Source: Muribaculaceae bacterium
GTDB taxonomy: Bacteria; Bacteroidota; Bacteroidia; Bacteroidales; Muribaculaceae
Assembly: GCA_022484565.1 (NCBI GenBank)
Contig: JAKVKZ010000002.1
Span: forward strand, 1-64,000
Direction: 5' to 3'
DNA length: 64,000 bases
The notes beneath the pieces were generated by a model. It was given only the letters and a program-made list of their open reading frames with translations, was not told where the DNA came from and ran no database searches. Below are positions 8,550 to 18,900 of this stretch, one piece after another. Made by a program: the position numbers and the translations under genes. How positions within the stretch are numbered: the stretch's first letter is position 1; each line of letters begins with the position of its first letter.

Positions 8550-10136
8550 TTGAGCGAAAACAAGAAAAAAATTGCCATAATAGCAGGAGCAGGGCCAGCC
8601 GGGCTAACAGCTGCACTTGAATTGCTGCGTCGAACAGATGTGAAGCCGATTGTGATAGAATCAGGCGAAATAGTGGGAGGAATAGCAGCGACATTTGAGC
8701 ATAACGGCAATCATATAGACGTGGGCGGCCATCGGTTTTTCTCGAAGAACAAAGAGATAATGGACTGGTGGTTGAGCATCATGCCACTTCAGCAAAGGCC
8801 ATCGAGCGATGACATAATTGCAGGCAGGGAAGACGAATTTGAAAAAGAAGGACTTGACCCGGAGAAGACCGACCGCGTGATGCTTAGGCGCCACAGAGAA
8901 TCGCGAATACTATTCAACCATCATTTTTTCAGCTATCCAGTGAAATTGTCGGCAGCAACATTGCGGTCGATGGGATTTGCCAGCACAATGCGGGTGGGAT
9001 TCGGGTTTATAGCAGCGAAACTGCATAAACGGCCCGATGACACACTTGAAAATTTCTATATAAACAGGTTCGGGAGACCGCTTTATGAGATGTTTTTTGA
9101 GCACTACACAGAAAAAGTGTGGGGACGACATCCAAGAGAAATCGGAGCAGAGTGGGGCGCACAACGTGTGAAAGGACTGTCGCTGAAATCGATAATCAAA
9201 AACATGTTCGCCCACAAGAAAGACGATGACAAAGACATCAGCCAAAAAGGAACGGAAACATCGCTGATTGAAAGATTCATATATCCGAAATACGGTCCTG
9301 GACAGATGTGGAGTATTGTGGCCGATGAGGTGAAAGCCAAAGGCGGCGAAGTGTTGACACACAGCATGGTGCAGGAAGTAAATGTTGAAAACGGCATTGT
9401 GAAGTCGGTGGGAGTGAAGAAATATGACGGAGAAATGGAAACAATGAAGTGTGACTATTTCATGTCGTCGATGCCAATAAAAGACCTGATAAATTCGCTG
9501 AATGGAATAGATGTGCCTGAGGAAGTGAAGAAGACTGCCGTGGAATTGCCATACAGAGATTTCATAACCGTTGGAGTGCTCGTTGACGAGCTGAAGATGA
9601 AGAATCCAGCCAATGTGCCATTTAAAGGACGGCTTACCGATACATGGATATATATACAGGAACTCGATGTGAAAGTAGGAAGGTTGCAGATTTTCAACAA
9701 CTGGTCGCCATATATGGTGAAAGACAACATCGGCACAGTGTGGGTGGGAATGGAATATTTCTGCAACGAAGGCGATGAACTTTGGCAGATGCCAGAAAAA
9801 GAATTTATTGAAATGGCAATCGGAGAACTTGAACACATAGGGCTTATTGACGCTAAAGGAGTGCGAGATTCAGTGAGGCTCAGAGTGAAAAAGGCATATC
9901 CGGCATACTTCGGGACATACAAGCAATTGCCATGTGTAACGGCGTGGGTTGACGGCATAGAAAACATGTTCTGCATCGGGCGTAACGGTCAACACAGATA
10001 CAACAATATGGACCATTCAATGCTGACCGCAATTGAGGCAGTGAACGACATTGCTGAAGGAAAGACAGACAAGTCAAATGTGTGGAACGTGAATACCGAA
10101 GAAGAATATCACGAGGAAAAAGAGACTGAAGAATAG
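8550..10136 (+). CDS. FAD-dependent oxidoreductase, UDP-galactopyranose mutase/HemY-like
   Basis: A 528-residue flavoprotein with an N-terminal Rossmann motif ([17 protein letters not shown], residues 9-25) and the second FAD motif ([22 protein letters not shown] in two parts). The segment [20 protein letters not shown] matches the amine-oxidase-like flavoproteins that sit in polysaccharide clusters and are related to UDP-galactopyranose mutase; the C-terminal FAD contact ([13 protein letters not shown]) is present. The only usable start is a TTG at 8550, since an in-frame TGA lies at 8505. It lies between two copies of the GT-C-like gene, which suggests joint work on a surface glycan. The exact substrate is not known. 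Confidence 0.75.
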   Translation: MSENKKKIAIIAGAGPAGLTAALELLRRTDVKPIVIESGEIVGGIAATFEHNGNHIDVGGHRFFSKNKEIMDWWLSIMPLQQRPSSDDIIAGREDEFEKEGLDPEKTDRVMLRRHRESRILFNHHFFSYPVKLSAATLRSMGFASTMRVGFGFIAAKLHKRPDDTLENFYINRFGRPLYEMFFEHYTEKVWGRHPREIGAEWGAQRVKGLSLKSIIKNMFAHKKDDDKDISQKGTETSLIERFIYPKYGPGQMWSIVADEVKAKGGEVLTHSMVQEVNVENGIVKSVGVKKYDGEMETMKCDYFMSSMPIKDLINSLNGIDVPEEVKKTAVELPYRDFITVGVLVDELKMKNPANVPFKGRLTDTWIYIQELDVKVGRLQIFNNWSPYMVKDNIGTVWVGMEYFCNEGDELWQMPEKEFIEMAIGELEHIGLIDAKGVRDSVRLRVKKAYPAYFGTYKQLPCVTAWVDGIENMFCIGRNGQHRYNNMDHSMLTAIEAVNDIAEGKTDKSNVWNVNTEEEYHEEKETEE

Positions 10137-10159
10137 GATGGAAGCAAAGTCGGAAAGAG

Positions 10160-10195
10160 TTTGCGGAAATTCAGTGAATAATTTGATAAATTTGC
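10160..10195 (+). promoter_or_regulatory. Promoter of GT-C-like copy 2
   Basis: TAAATTTGC at 10187-10195 is a full -7 box. TTTG at 10160-10163 is the only upstream candidate, with a 23-nt spacer, longer than the usual 19-21. The same 23-nt spacing is seen before copy 3. The box lies downstream of the ATG at 10138 and so argues for the start at 10216. Confidence 0.5.
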
Positions 10196-10215
10196 ACAAT
10201 CATGCAAAAATAGAG

Positions 10216-11463
10216 ATGAAACGGCTAAAGGAAATATTGATAAAATTTCTGACAGGCAGCGCAAAGAATCAGTTGCTGCTAATTACTGGCATGACCGTTG
10301 CACTATTCATAGCCGACCTAATAAGCCATCATGGAGTGATTTCGCCAGAGCCTGACACGATAAGCTACTATCAGGACGGTGAGGGAATGTTTAATGGAAT
10401 ATTCCCGTTTTTAAGAACGCCGATATACCCTTTCCTGTATTACGGACTTGTAAATTGGCTGGGGAATTTTGGAGTGCATGCGCTTTCGCTGTTGCAACTC
10501 GGCATGTTGCTTTTGTCAGAAATAGTCTTTTACAAGACAATAAGAATAATAACAAAGAAAAAGTGGATTGCATGTGTGGCAACAATGATATATGGATGGA
10601 GATTCAAGACCATATATTTCACGATGATTATACTTTCGGAGTCATTTGCAGTGTCAATGACGGCAATCATCATTTTCTTCATGATATGCGCAATATATAA
10701 GATAAGAGTTTGGCAAAGTTGCCTGATGACTGGCGTGATGATGCTGATAATGCTGATGTACAGGCCATTTTTTATCTGCTTAACACCGATAGTAGCACTC
10801 CTATATGGATATTGCGCCCTGCGTGGAGGAAAGAAAACAAGATTGGCCATTGCAGCAGGAACAGTGATGGTGGCAGCAACATATTTGGGATACTGCGCGA
10901 TGTTCCAAAGTAATTATTCAGTGTTCACGACAAGTTCGGTAAGCGATAATAACCTTAGATTTTCGATTTTACAAGTTGACCATTCGTTGCCCCACGAATA
11001 TGAAAAACAAAGCGATTATCTGAAATATAGAGAAGAAAACAGGAGGTTACTTAGTCAACATAAGACAGAGCTGGCAGAAGCAAAAATCGCTATCACTTCA
11101 AATTGCCTGTTCGGAACATTCAAAATGTTTCCGAAGTGGAATAGATTCACGAATGAAGAGGGAAGCGTGTTCCACCCATGGTTTTTAGTGCTATTCATAA
11201 TTACAGTTTGGCTTGCCATTGATATTGTGAGGAAATACAGGAAACGTGACAAAATAGGCGGGAATGCACGGCTTTGCATTTTCCTATTTGCTACAGCAAT
11301 CTTTTTCACGACTATGGTGGGGGCTGAAGATGATTTCACGCGAATACTCATGCCAGTCTATCCTGCGGCAGTGATAACGGTGGGCCTAATATTGGACAGA
11401 ATAAAAGAACTGGTTGACAATTGGAAAATTCAAGGTGTTACCAAACGTGCAGACCCTTTATAG
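10216..11463 (+). CDS. Multi-pass membrane protein, GT-C glycosyltransferase-like (copy 2)
   Basis: A 415-residue paralog of the genes at 6453 and 12150. The N terminus MKRLKEILIKFLTGSAKNQ aligns with MKQLGEISKEFLTGSSKNQ of copy 3, which fixes the start at 10216; an ATG at 10138 would add 26 unrelated residues. The first loop has EPDTISYYQDGEGMFNG, followed by IFPFLRTPIYPF and about ten membrane segments; the late loop has SNYSVFTTSSV. Probably a periplasm-facing sugar transferase using a lipid-linked donor, by fold resemblance only. It has its own promoter inside the end of the flavoprotein gene region. The 3' end overlaps the convergent FISUMP gene by 34 nt. Confidence 0.65.
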   Translation: MKRLKEILIKFLTGSAKNQLLLITGMTVALFIADLISHHGVISPEPDTISYYQDGEGMFNGIFPFLRTPIYPFLYYGLVNWLGNFGVHALSLLQLGMLLLSEIVFYKTIRIITKKKWIACVATMIYGWRFKTIYFTMIILSESFAVSMTAIIIFFMICAIYKIRVWQSCLMTGVMMLIMLMYRPFFICLTPIVALLYGYCALRGGKKTRLAIAAGTVMVAATYLGYCAMFQSNYSVFTTSSVSDNNLRFSILQVDHSLPHEYEKQSDYLKYREENRRLLSQHKTELAEAKIAITSNCLFGTFKMFPKWNRFTNEEGSVFHPWFLVLFIITVWLAIDIVRKYRKRDKIGGNARLCIFLFATAIFFTTMVGAEDDFTRILMPVYPAAVITVGLILDRIKELVDNWKIQGVTKRADPL

Positions 11464-12068
11464 AATCCCTTACAATAAACTGGCAGAACGCTATTGGAGT
11501 CAAAATAAATGAATTCCAGCGTGAACAGGTTCTTTGCGCGCCCTGCCCAATAATGACCAGTAATTCCTATTTTTTTCATGGCGGAGCCAAAACCATAACC
11601 GGCAGCCGGCAAGAAAATGCTGTTGCCATTAGGCCCAGTAACCTTGTAGCCATTAACACCATGCAAATTGGACCATTGCCAATGGCATCTATTGTATAAT
11701 TCGTATTCCTCAGTGTTGAGAGGAAGTCGCCATCCACCAGTCCAATTGCCGGCAGACAAATCAAGTGGAATGTCGCGAGCCAAACACTTGTCAGATTGTC
11801 GCAAAGCGGGCGCATGTACCCATCCTTCAGGGCAACCGACATAGTAATTGCCATAATCCCACGGATTTGTGCCACCAATATTGCAACTAGCCCATTTAAC
11901 GCTCAATCCGAGGTCAACAGCCTGATGATTGCCAAGAATTATGCCAGTTGAAATGTCAGCTGGCGTTATTGACTTCGGACGATTGTTACTGTAACTATAC
12001 AGTGCCAAGACTATGCCTGTGACGACAAGCATAGCAATAATCCAAGTCCAAAGCGGGATGCGTTTCAT
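11430..12068 (-). CDS. FISUMP-domain membrane-anchored protein (copy 2)
   Basis: A 212-residue protein: MKRIPLWTWIIAMLVVTGIVLALY is a membrane anchor, followed by a variable spacer and the FISUMP domain (LGLSVKWASCNIGG, GWRLPLNTEEYELYNRC, VTGPNGNSIFLPAAGYG, ending GSARLVTP). Cysteines at CNIG and CHWQW are shared with copy 3 and could form a disulfide. It is divergent from copy 3 of the GT-C-like gene (81 bp between starts) and convergent with copy 2. Function unknown; the strict pairing suggests a link to the neighbouring transferase. Confidence 0.78.
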   Translation of the reverse strand: MKRIPLWTWIIAMLVVTGIVLALYSYSNNRPKSITPADISTGIILGNHQAVDLGLSVKWASCNIGGTNPWDYGNYYVGCPEGWVHAPALRQSDKCLARDIPLDLSAGNWTGGWRLPLNTEEYELYNRCHWQWSNLHGVNGYKVTGPNGNSIFLPAAGYGFGSAMKKIGITGHYWAGRAKNLFTLEFIYFDSNSVLPVYCKGFYKGSARLVTP

Positions 12069-12089
12069 GTTTCCGATAATGATAGTGTT

Positions 12090-12140
12090 GCAAAGTTATG
12101 AGTTTTTGCAGAAAGAACGTAATAAATTTGGTACATTTGC
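12090..12140. promoter_or_regulatory. Interleaved divergent promoters, FISUMP2 / GT-C copy 3
   Basis: On the minus strand TAACTTTGC (12098-12090) serves the FISUMP gene at 12068. On the plus strand TACATTTGC (12132-12140) serves the gene at 12150, with TTTTTG ending at 12108 and a 23-nt spacer. The two promoters share DNA, so their use may be mutually exclusive. Confidence 0.55.
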
Positions 12141-12149
12141 ATCCGTGGA

Positions 12150-13364
12150 ATGAAACAATTAGGAGAAATATCAAAAGAATTCTTGACCGGAAGCTCAAAG
12201 AATCAGTTGGCGGTAGTCGCTGCGGTGACTGTGGTGATGTTTATCGCTGACCTAATCAGTCACGGTGGAGGATTGATAATGCGCCCTGACAGCATCAGCT
12301 ATTTCCAGGAGGGGGAGAACATGGCCAATGGCATTTTCCCGTTTCTGCGCACGCCAGTGTATCCATTCCTTTATTATTCGCTCGTAAATGCGTTTGGCGG
12401 AGGTGGAATGTACATGTTGTCGCTGTTGCAGCTTGCAATGCTGATGATTTCTGAAATATGCCTGTATAAGGCGACAGAAACGGTGTCGGGAAAGAAATGG
12501 CTGTCATTCGTGGCGGCAGCCATTTACGGATGGAGGTTTGAAACCGTGTCGGAGACAATGGTGATACTTACCGAGTCGCTGTCAGTTTCACTTTTTGCGA
12601 TTCTGATTTATTACATTGCTGAGGCACTTTATAGCACAAACAAGAGAAAGCCATGCCTGATGATAGGCGTGGTGATGGCGGTGATGCTGATGCTCAAGCC
12701 ATTTTTCATTTGCTTGTTGCCAGTCGTGATTATTGTGTATTTATGGTGCGCATGGAGCGGAAGCCGAGCGACGAGAATGGCAGCCGCTTTCGGGACAATT
12801 ATCATAATTGCGCCATATATAGCATATTGCGCCGCATTTCAGCAAAATTACGGGATATTCTCGACAAGTTCAGTAGGAACAAATAATTTGAGGTTCACGC
12901 TTTGCCAAGTTGATTCATCATTACAAAAGGAAAATGACAGCCAGAATAATTTTCTTGCCTTCAAAAGCGAGAACGATAAGTTACTGAAAACACATTCTGG
13001 AGAAGTAGTGAGAATGAAAGCAGTGCTGATGTCGAATTATGTGTTCTCCACTTATTCGGTTTTCCCTTCGTGGAACAAATATCCGGCAACTGATGCCAGC
13101 CATTTCCACCCGTTTGCTCTCGTGTCATTCATAATTGCGACGGCTTATTTTGCAGGGATAATTGCCATAGCAAGACGAAAACAATGGCAATTGACAGTGT
13201 TCAGACTTGCGATATTCATATCATTAATTGCAATCTTTTTCACGGCATTTGCTGGAGCTGACAACAGCTACAATAGACTGCTGAGTCCGGCATATCCTGC
13301 CTTAGTGATGATGACGGCATGGATTATTTCCGCTGTGGCTGAACGATATAAGGCTAAGGAATGA
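12150..13364 (+). CDS. Multi-pass membrane protein, GT-C glycosyltransferase-like (copy 3)
   Basis: A 404-residue paralog of the 6453 and 10216 genes with about ten membrane segments. The first loop reads RPDSISYFQEGENMANG and is followed by IFPFLRTPVYPFLYY; the late loop has QNYGIFSTSSVGTNNLRF. The acidic residue before the conserved D differs between the three copies (DAD, EPD, RPD), so donor or acceptor may differ. The start at 12150 lies 10 nt after a good -7 box. The 3' end overlaps the convergent FISUMP gene by 11 nt. GT-C membership is inferred from topology and loop position, not from a proven motif. Confidence 0.65.
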   Translation: MKQLGEISKEFLTGSSKNQLAVVAAVTVVMFIADLISHGGGLIMRPDSISYFQEGENMANGIFPFLRTPVYPFLYYSLVNAFGGGGMYMLSLLQLAMLMISEICLYKATETVSGKKWLSFVAAAIYGWRFETVSETMVILTESLSVSLFAILIYYIAEALYSTNKRKPCLMIGVVMAVMLMLKPFFICLLPVVIIVYLWCAWSGSRATRMAAAFGTIIIIAPYIAYCAAFQQNYGIFSTSSVGTNNLRFTLCQVDSSLQKENDSQNNFLAFKSENDKLLKTHSGEVVRMKAVLMSNYVFSTYSVFPSWNKYPATDASHFHPFALVSFIIATAYFAGIIAIARRKQWQLTVFRLAIFISLIAIFFTAFAGADNSYNRLLSPAYPALVMMTAWIISAVAERYKAKE

Positions 13365-13977
13365 CAAGCCGAACCAAACTCAGATAAAATCCGAAACTAT
13401 ATGTGGCAAGATGGCTGTTGCAGTCGAAGTAAATGCAACTGGGATAAGTGCTTGCATCAGCAGCAAGCCAATAATGCCCTTCACGGCCTTGGCCTTTGAC
13501 TCCATTAGAATAGCCATAACCGGCAGCCGGCAGAAAAATGCTGTTGCCATTAGGTCCAGTAACTTTGCATCCGTCCACACCATTGACCGAGACCCATTGC
13601 CAATTGCATTTCTCGCAAAGTTCTACGGCTTCATTCCAAGTGGCGGGACGCCAGCGTCCGCTCCATTTGCTTGCAGGCATTACTTTAGAAAGTTCATTGA
13701 CCGATGAACGTTGAGAAGGAGCCTCTATCCAGCCATGTGCTTTTCCGATAAAGAATTTGCCCTGACATTCAGGAGCAGAGGCACCGATGTTGCACGCCGC
13801 CCATTTAACGCTAAGGCCCAAATCGACCGCTTGATGGCCATCAATTACCGAGCCTTGTGACAATTCAGAAGGTGAAGCCTGCCGGGGAGAACTGCTTTTG
13901 AAAAAAGAAATGCCAAGCACGATGCCTGCAACTGCAAGCATCGATAAAATCAATCCCCAAAGCGGTAACCGTTTCAT
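13354..13977 (-). CDS. FISUMP-domain membrane-anchored protein (copy 3)
   Basis: A 207-residue protein: anchor MKRLPLWGLILSMLAVAGIVLGI, spacer, and FISUMP domain (LGLSVKWAACNIGA, RPATWNEAVELCEKCNWQW, VTGPNGNSIFLPAAGYG, ending LSLVRLVIP). The start at 13977 is chosen over an in-frame codon at 14031 because the promoter lies between the two and the shorter form aligns with copy 2. It is convergent with, and overlaps, copy 3 of the GT-C-like gene. Function unknown. Confidence 0.78.
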   Translation of the reverse strand: MKRLPLWGLILSMLAVAGIVLGISFFKSSSPRQASPSELSQGSVIDGHQAVDLGLSVKWAACNIGASAPECQGKFFIGKAHGWIEAPSQRSSVNELSKVMPASKWSGRWRPATWNEAVELCEKCNWQWVSVNGVDGCKVTGPNGNSIFLPAAGYGYSNGVKGQGREGHYWLAADASTYPSCIYFDCNSHLATYSFGFYLSLVRLVIP

Positions 13978-14000
13978 AATATCACTGAAAACACTTATGC

Positions 14001-14031
14001 GCAAAGGTAGGCATATATGCCCGAAATTCAA
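14001..14031 (-). promoter_or_regulatory. Promoter of FISUMP copy 3
   Basis: On the minus strand TTG (14031-14029), a 19-nt spacer, and TACCTTTGC (14009-14001). The ATG at 13977 is 23 nt downstream. Confidence 0.7.
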
Positions 14032-14660
14032 GAATTTTTTTTCATTTATCAGTGGATAAAAAGTGAGAAAACCCGTTTTTCGGTGTTGCCAGTGAATTAA
14101 TTCATAAGCGATTGGAATTTTCGGGCTGTTAAATTTGCATTATTTTAACAGATAAAATGTGAATTGGGTGCTGCGTGGCAGAAAATATGTTTTTAAACAT
14201 ATATTTATATAAGTATTTTGTTATCAAAACGTTATAATTCAATTTTTATAGGGGAAAGAGGTGGGTCAGAAAAATTATTGCGAGAAAATTTTTCCGCTCA
14301 AAAAATTGTGCATAAATTTGAACATCGAACAGAACGAATCCAAAAAAGATTTAAAGCTGGTGACAATAACTTCAGATTCGTGTAAGTTTCCGCAGCAGTT
14401 AATCTTTTTACCCTTAGTCTGTTTCCCCTTTGAAGCAAGTTTGCGAGGCAAATTTGCTGCTAATGGTTGGAAATAGCGAAGTAAAGTGAAGCCTTTTCAG
14501 GCTACATTTTTTCATTAAAAGCCAAACTCAAAAGTGAGCAATGGCCGACCAGTAAGAGGGACAATGAATTAGCCCTCCATTAATTAAATAATAAAAGCGT
14601 TTTTCAGACAATTTTTCTTCATGGAAATCCGTTTTGATAACGTGAACAAAATTATAATAA
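14032..14660. other. Gene-poor region with a possible small RNA
   Basis: About 630 bp without a convincing gene; the frame at 14261-14476 has no family features. A -7-like box (TAAATTTG, 14313-14320) is followed by an 11-bp hairpin with a 3-nt loop (AGCAAGTTTGC, GAG, GCAAATTTGCT, about 14433-14457) and then by a terminator at 14490-14515. That would give a transcript of about 190 nt. The block TTATAATTCAATTTTT at 14232-14247 recurs just before the TonB receptor gene at 15971. Confidence 0.3.
14490..14513 (+). terminator. Intrinsic terminator of an orphan transcript
   Basis: AGCCT, a TTTC loop, AGGCT, then ACATTTTTT. No recognised gene on the plus strand precedes it, so it marks the end of an unannotated transcript. 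Confidence 0.6.
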
Positions 14661-15626
14661 ATGGATTTTTTCAGACATTCAGCATCATTTTTATTCGGAA
14701 CTGCGGCGTTGGCTCTATTAATAGCTGCCCCCAAGGCAACTGCACAAAATTTGCAATCTGTCTCTAATTATTCGAGAACGCATGAAGCACTCCTTGCTTC
14801 GCAACAACGTATTCAAGACCAGATACGTCTCGAAGAGACACAAAGATATGCCAACCATCTTTATGAAGAAACAGAACCTGAGCCAGATATTTACACAGAG
14901 GGCTGGGGAAGCACCCATGTGAATTCATACAAGAATGCAGTGATTCCGAACAGCAAAGTGATAGATGTACGCAATTACCATATACCAGTTCCCGGTTATG
15001 TGACTTCACCTTACGGCTATCGTCCAAGGTTCCACCGCATGCATAAGGGTATAGACCTTAAACTCAACATCGGTGACACAGTACGTGCAGCATTTACCGG
15101 AAAGGTCCGCTTGACACGTTTTGAGCGTGGCGGTTACGGATTTTATGTAGTACTACGTCATGAGAATGGATTGGAAACAGTGTATGGTCACCTTTCAAGA
15201 TTCCTTGTGCATCCTGACCAATACGTGCGTGCCGGTCAGCCAATAGCACTTGGCGGCAACACAGGCGGAAGTACAGGCCCTCACCTGCATTTTGAAACCC
15301 GATTCATGGGAGTAGCCATAAATCCGGCAGCGATATTTGACTTCAGAAACCAAGTTACACATACTGACTATTTCACTTTCGACAAGCGCACTTACGACCA
15401 AGCCCGCGATTACAGCCCATCAGAGCGCATTGCAGCAGCAAGAGCAAGTCACGCGGCAGCTGAAAGTTCGGTAGGCAGCAGTACATCGACCTACACAGTG
15501 AAGAATGGTGATAACTTAGGGCGAATCGCTTCGCAACACGGAATGTCGCTCACGGAGCTGTGCAGCCTTAACGGTTTCACACGCTATGCACACATACATC
15601 CTGGAGATGTTCTAAAAGTGAAGTAA
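14661..15626 (+). CDS. M23 peptidase with C-terminal LysM domain
   Basis: A 321-residue exported enzyme that probably cuts peptide cross-links in peptidoglycan. A signal peptide ends near residue 28. The M23 (LytM) zinc site is complete: H128 and D132 in HKGID, then GPHLHFE with H208 and H210. A LysM domain (YTVKNGDNLGRIASQHGMSLTELCSLNG) fills residues 276-320 and should bind the glycan strands. It may therefore be an active cell-wall hydrolase in the envelope rather than a degenerate activator. A strong terminator follows, so it is monocistronic. Confidence 0.92.
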   Translation: MDFFRHSASFLFGTAALALLIAAPKATAQNLQSVSNYSRTHEALLASQQRIQDQIRLEETQRYANHLYEETEPEPDIYTEGWGSTHVNSYKNAVIPNSKVIDVRNYHIPVPGYVTSPYGYRPRFHRMHKGIDLKLNIGDTVRAAFTGKVRLTRFERGGYGFYVVLRHENGLETVYGHLSRFLVHPDQYVRAGQPIALGGNTGGSTGPHLHFETRFMGVAINPAAIFDFRNQVTHTDYFTFDKRTYDQARDYSPSERIAAARASHAAAESSVGSSTSTYTVKNGDNLGRIASQHGMSLTELCSLNGFTRYAHIHPGDVLKVK

Positions 15627-15651
15627 ATAATAATAACTCAATATTATAAAA

Positions 15652-15687
15652 GCGGTGTTTACATGATTATGTGAATACCGTTTTTTT
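15652..15687 (+). terminator. Terminator after the M23 peptidase
   Basis: A 12-bp stem (CGGTGTTTACAT, loop GATT, ATGTGAATACCG, with two G-T pairs) runs into a seven-T tract. Confidence 0.85.
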
Positions 15688-15988
15688 ATGTAGATATTGA
15701 AGAATTCAGCCATTTACTGAACGTGCCAGAAAATGCAGTGATGAAAAATGATGAATTCAAAATGCTCATAATTAAATATGTAGCGAGAAGCCGACAGAAA
15801 AATTAAGTTTTTTTTGACTAAAAAGCATATTATTCTCGATTTTAACACTGAATTAAGCAAAAAATAATTAATTTTGTGGCGTGATTAATGTTCTCTTTCC
15901 CGAAAATATATTTATGAAACATCTTTGTTATATATAGAAAGTAATTTTGCAAATGACAATTTATTTTACTTTATAATTCAATTTTTTT
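15688..15988. other. Leader region of the TonB receptor gene
   Basis: About 300 AT-rich bp. A -7 box (TAATTTTGC, 15942-15950) lies 39 bp before the ATG, without a clear -33 element. TTATAATTCAATTTTT sits directly before the start and is also found at 14232. No riboswitch was recognised. Confidence 0.45.
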
Positions 15989-18900
15989 ATGGTAAAACGA
16001 TTTAAATTTTTGTTATGCATGATCATGCTTCTGACAGCAGCAAGCATGAGTGCACAAACCACCACATCTTCGTTGAGTGGAAAGGTGGTCGATGATAAGA
16101 ACGAAGCGGTTATCGGTGCTACCGTTATCGCTGTTCATGAACCTTCGGGCACAAAGTATGGTGCAGTCACCAACATCGATGGACGCTATACCATCCAAGG
16201 TATGCGTACTGGAGGCCCTTACACAGTCAAGATTTCCTATATAGGTTATAAGGACGTTGTAAATAAGGACCAATACCTCCAATTGGGTGGTAACCTGTAC
16301 ATCAACGCAAATCTTGAACCAACTTCACAGCAACTTCAGGAAGTGGTGGTAACAGGCGATGCAGTTAATACACCAAAGACTGGCGCAGGCAGCAACTTCA
16401 ACATGACGAAGATAGATGCCACACCAACAGTTAGCCGTGACATCTACGACGTGGTGAAGAACATGCCAATGGCCCAGACCAACAAAATCGGCGGTATATC
16501 ATTCGCAGGTTCAAACAACCGCTACAACAGCTTCCAAATTGATGGTACAGTCAGCAACGATGTGTTCGGCTTGACATCATCAGGCACAAACGGCGGTCAG
16601 ACAGGTGCAAACCCAATCTCACTCGATGCAATTCAAGAGATTCAGGTGGTTATCGCACCGTTCGATGTACGTGAGAGCGGCTTTACCGGCGGCGGCATCA
16701 ATGCAATCACAAAACAAGGAACCAACAAGTTCCATGCTTCAGTATATTCATTCTACACAGATGAAAACCTTTATGGCCGCTACAATGCCTCAAAGGACTA
16801 TATCAAGGAAAAACTTTCAGACCAGAGCACGAAGACATACGGTGGTTCAATAAGCGGACCACTCATCAAGGACAAATTGTTCTTCTTCGGCAATGTGGAA
16901 TATACAAAGCAAAGCTATCCTTCACGTTACTATCCAGGCTGGACAAGCAAATATCTGACAGCCGACATGGCACAGCAGGTAGTTGACAAATACAAGACAT
17001 ATACAGGCGTTCAAGAAGGTTATGCAGCACAAGACGTTGACACAAAGTCACTCGGCATCCTTGCACGTTTGGACTGGAACATTGACGACAACAATAAATT
17101 GGCGTTCCGTTATCAGCACAACAACTCATCGCAGAATGAGTACGGTCCTGGCAGCAGCACATACTATTTCGCAAACAGCAGCTACATGATGAAGAACAAG
17201 ACCAATTCATTCGTACTTGAGGCCAATTCAAAAATCAGCAACTCATGGTACAACGAACTTCGTCTGTCAGCAACTTACGTACGTGACCACCGCGAAGTTC
17301 CTTATCAGGGAGCAAACGTGTACATCAGAGGTGCAGCCGACAACAACTATACAAATATTGACCTCGGAACAGAATATTCATCAGGTGCCAACATGCTTAA
17401 TCAGGACATCTATTCACTTGAGGACAACCTTTCACTGTATGCCGGAAACCATACATTTACATTCGGTACACACAATGAACTCTTCTACATGAAGAACGAG
17501 TTCGTTCAGGCAAACAACGGTGCATGGTCGTTCAGTTCGCTCACCGACTTCCTCAATGACAATCCTTATCAGTTCACTTACAAGTACACTGACCCAACAG
17601 GTTATATTCCTCATTTCCATGCAGGCCAATTCGGCATTTACGCTCAGGATAAATGGGATGTCAACAACAATTTAGTAATCCGTTACGGTGTACGTCTTGA
17701 CGTTCCACAAATCATGGATGACCCTACACGCAATGATGTGTTCAACGCATATTCAGCAAGCAAGGGCTTTGGTGTTCAAGTAGGTGAAGTTCCATCAGCC
17801 AAATTGATGGTATCTCCGCGTCTCGGTTTCCGTTGGTTCCTCAACGACAGCCATGCAACACTTGTTCGTGGTGGTGCTGGATTGTTCACAGGCCGTGTAC
17901 CATTCGTATGGCTTTCAAACTGCTTTACCAACAACGGTATTCAGCAGAAAGGAACAACAATTACAAAGAACGTACCGGGCATGAGCAAATATGGAAAAGA
18001 CCCAGTAGCAGCAATGAATTCAACTACAGGTTCAGCAGCCAAGCCTGACATCTGCACAGCAAACAAAGACTTCAAGTATCCGCAAGTTCTTCGTGCTGAC
18101 CTCGCAGTGGAGCAGAAACTTCCTGGTGACGTCAAGTTCACTGTTGAAGGATTGTATTCAAAGACACTCAACAATGTATATTTCAAGAATCTTGCACTTG
18201 CCCAATCAGGTAAGATTTATGCAATCAGCGGCAACGAGGCATCAGCAATGCCATTCTACACCATTGAAAGCAGCCCATACAACAGCATCATAAATCTTTC
18301 CAACACAAGTAAGGGTTACACCTATTCAGTGTCAGGAACATTGGAAAAGAACTTTGATTTCGGCCTGAATTTGATGGCATCATACACATTCGGACATTCC
18401 AAGTCAATTTACGACGGAACATCATCAGTGGCTTACTCAAACTGGAAATACAATTACGCTTACGACAGCAACAATTGCGACCTGTCATATTCAACATTTG
18501 ATATTCCTCACCGCGTAGTGGCATCAGTAAGCTACACTTCACCAGCTTATTTGAATGGCTTCCTCCGCACGACTATCGGCGTTATCTATACCGGTTCAAC
18601 AGGAATGCGCTACAGCTTGACAATGAGCGAGGCAAAAGACTACAACGGCGACGGACAACGCGGCAATTCACTTCTGTACATACCTACAGCCAGCGAGGTT
18701 GCAAGCATGAACTTTACTGACATTACCAACTCCGACAAGACAATAACAACCGCTGACGAACAGCGCACACTCTTTGAGAACTGGATTGAAGGCAACTCAT
18801 ACGCCAGCAATCACCGTGGAGAATATTCAAAGCGCAACTGCTGCTCAGCACCTTGGGAAAACAGAGTTGACCTTCACCTTGCTGAGGACATCAATGTGGT

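Noticed and set aside
8910..9836. 308-codon frame on the minus strand
   Set aside because: Antisense to the FAD oxidoreductase; its Phe/His-rich translation is typical of a shadow frame.
14261..14476. 71-codon frame in the gap before the M23 gene
   Set aside because: No domain, signal peptide or start context, and it overlaps the hairpin of the candidate small RNA.
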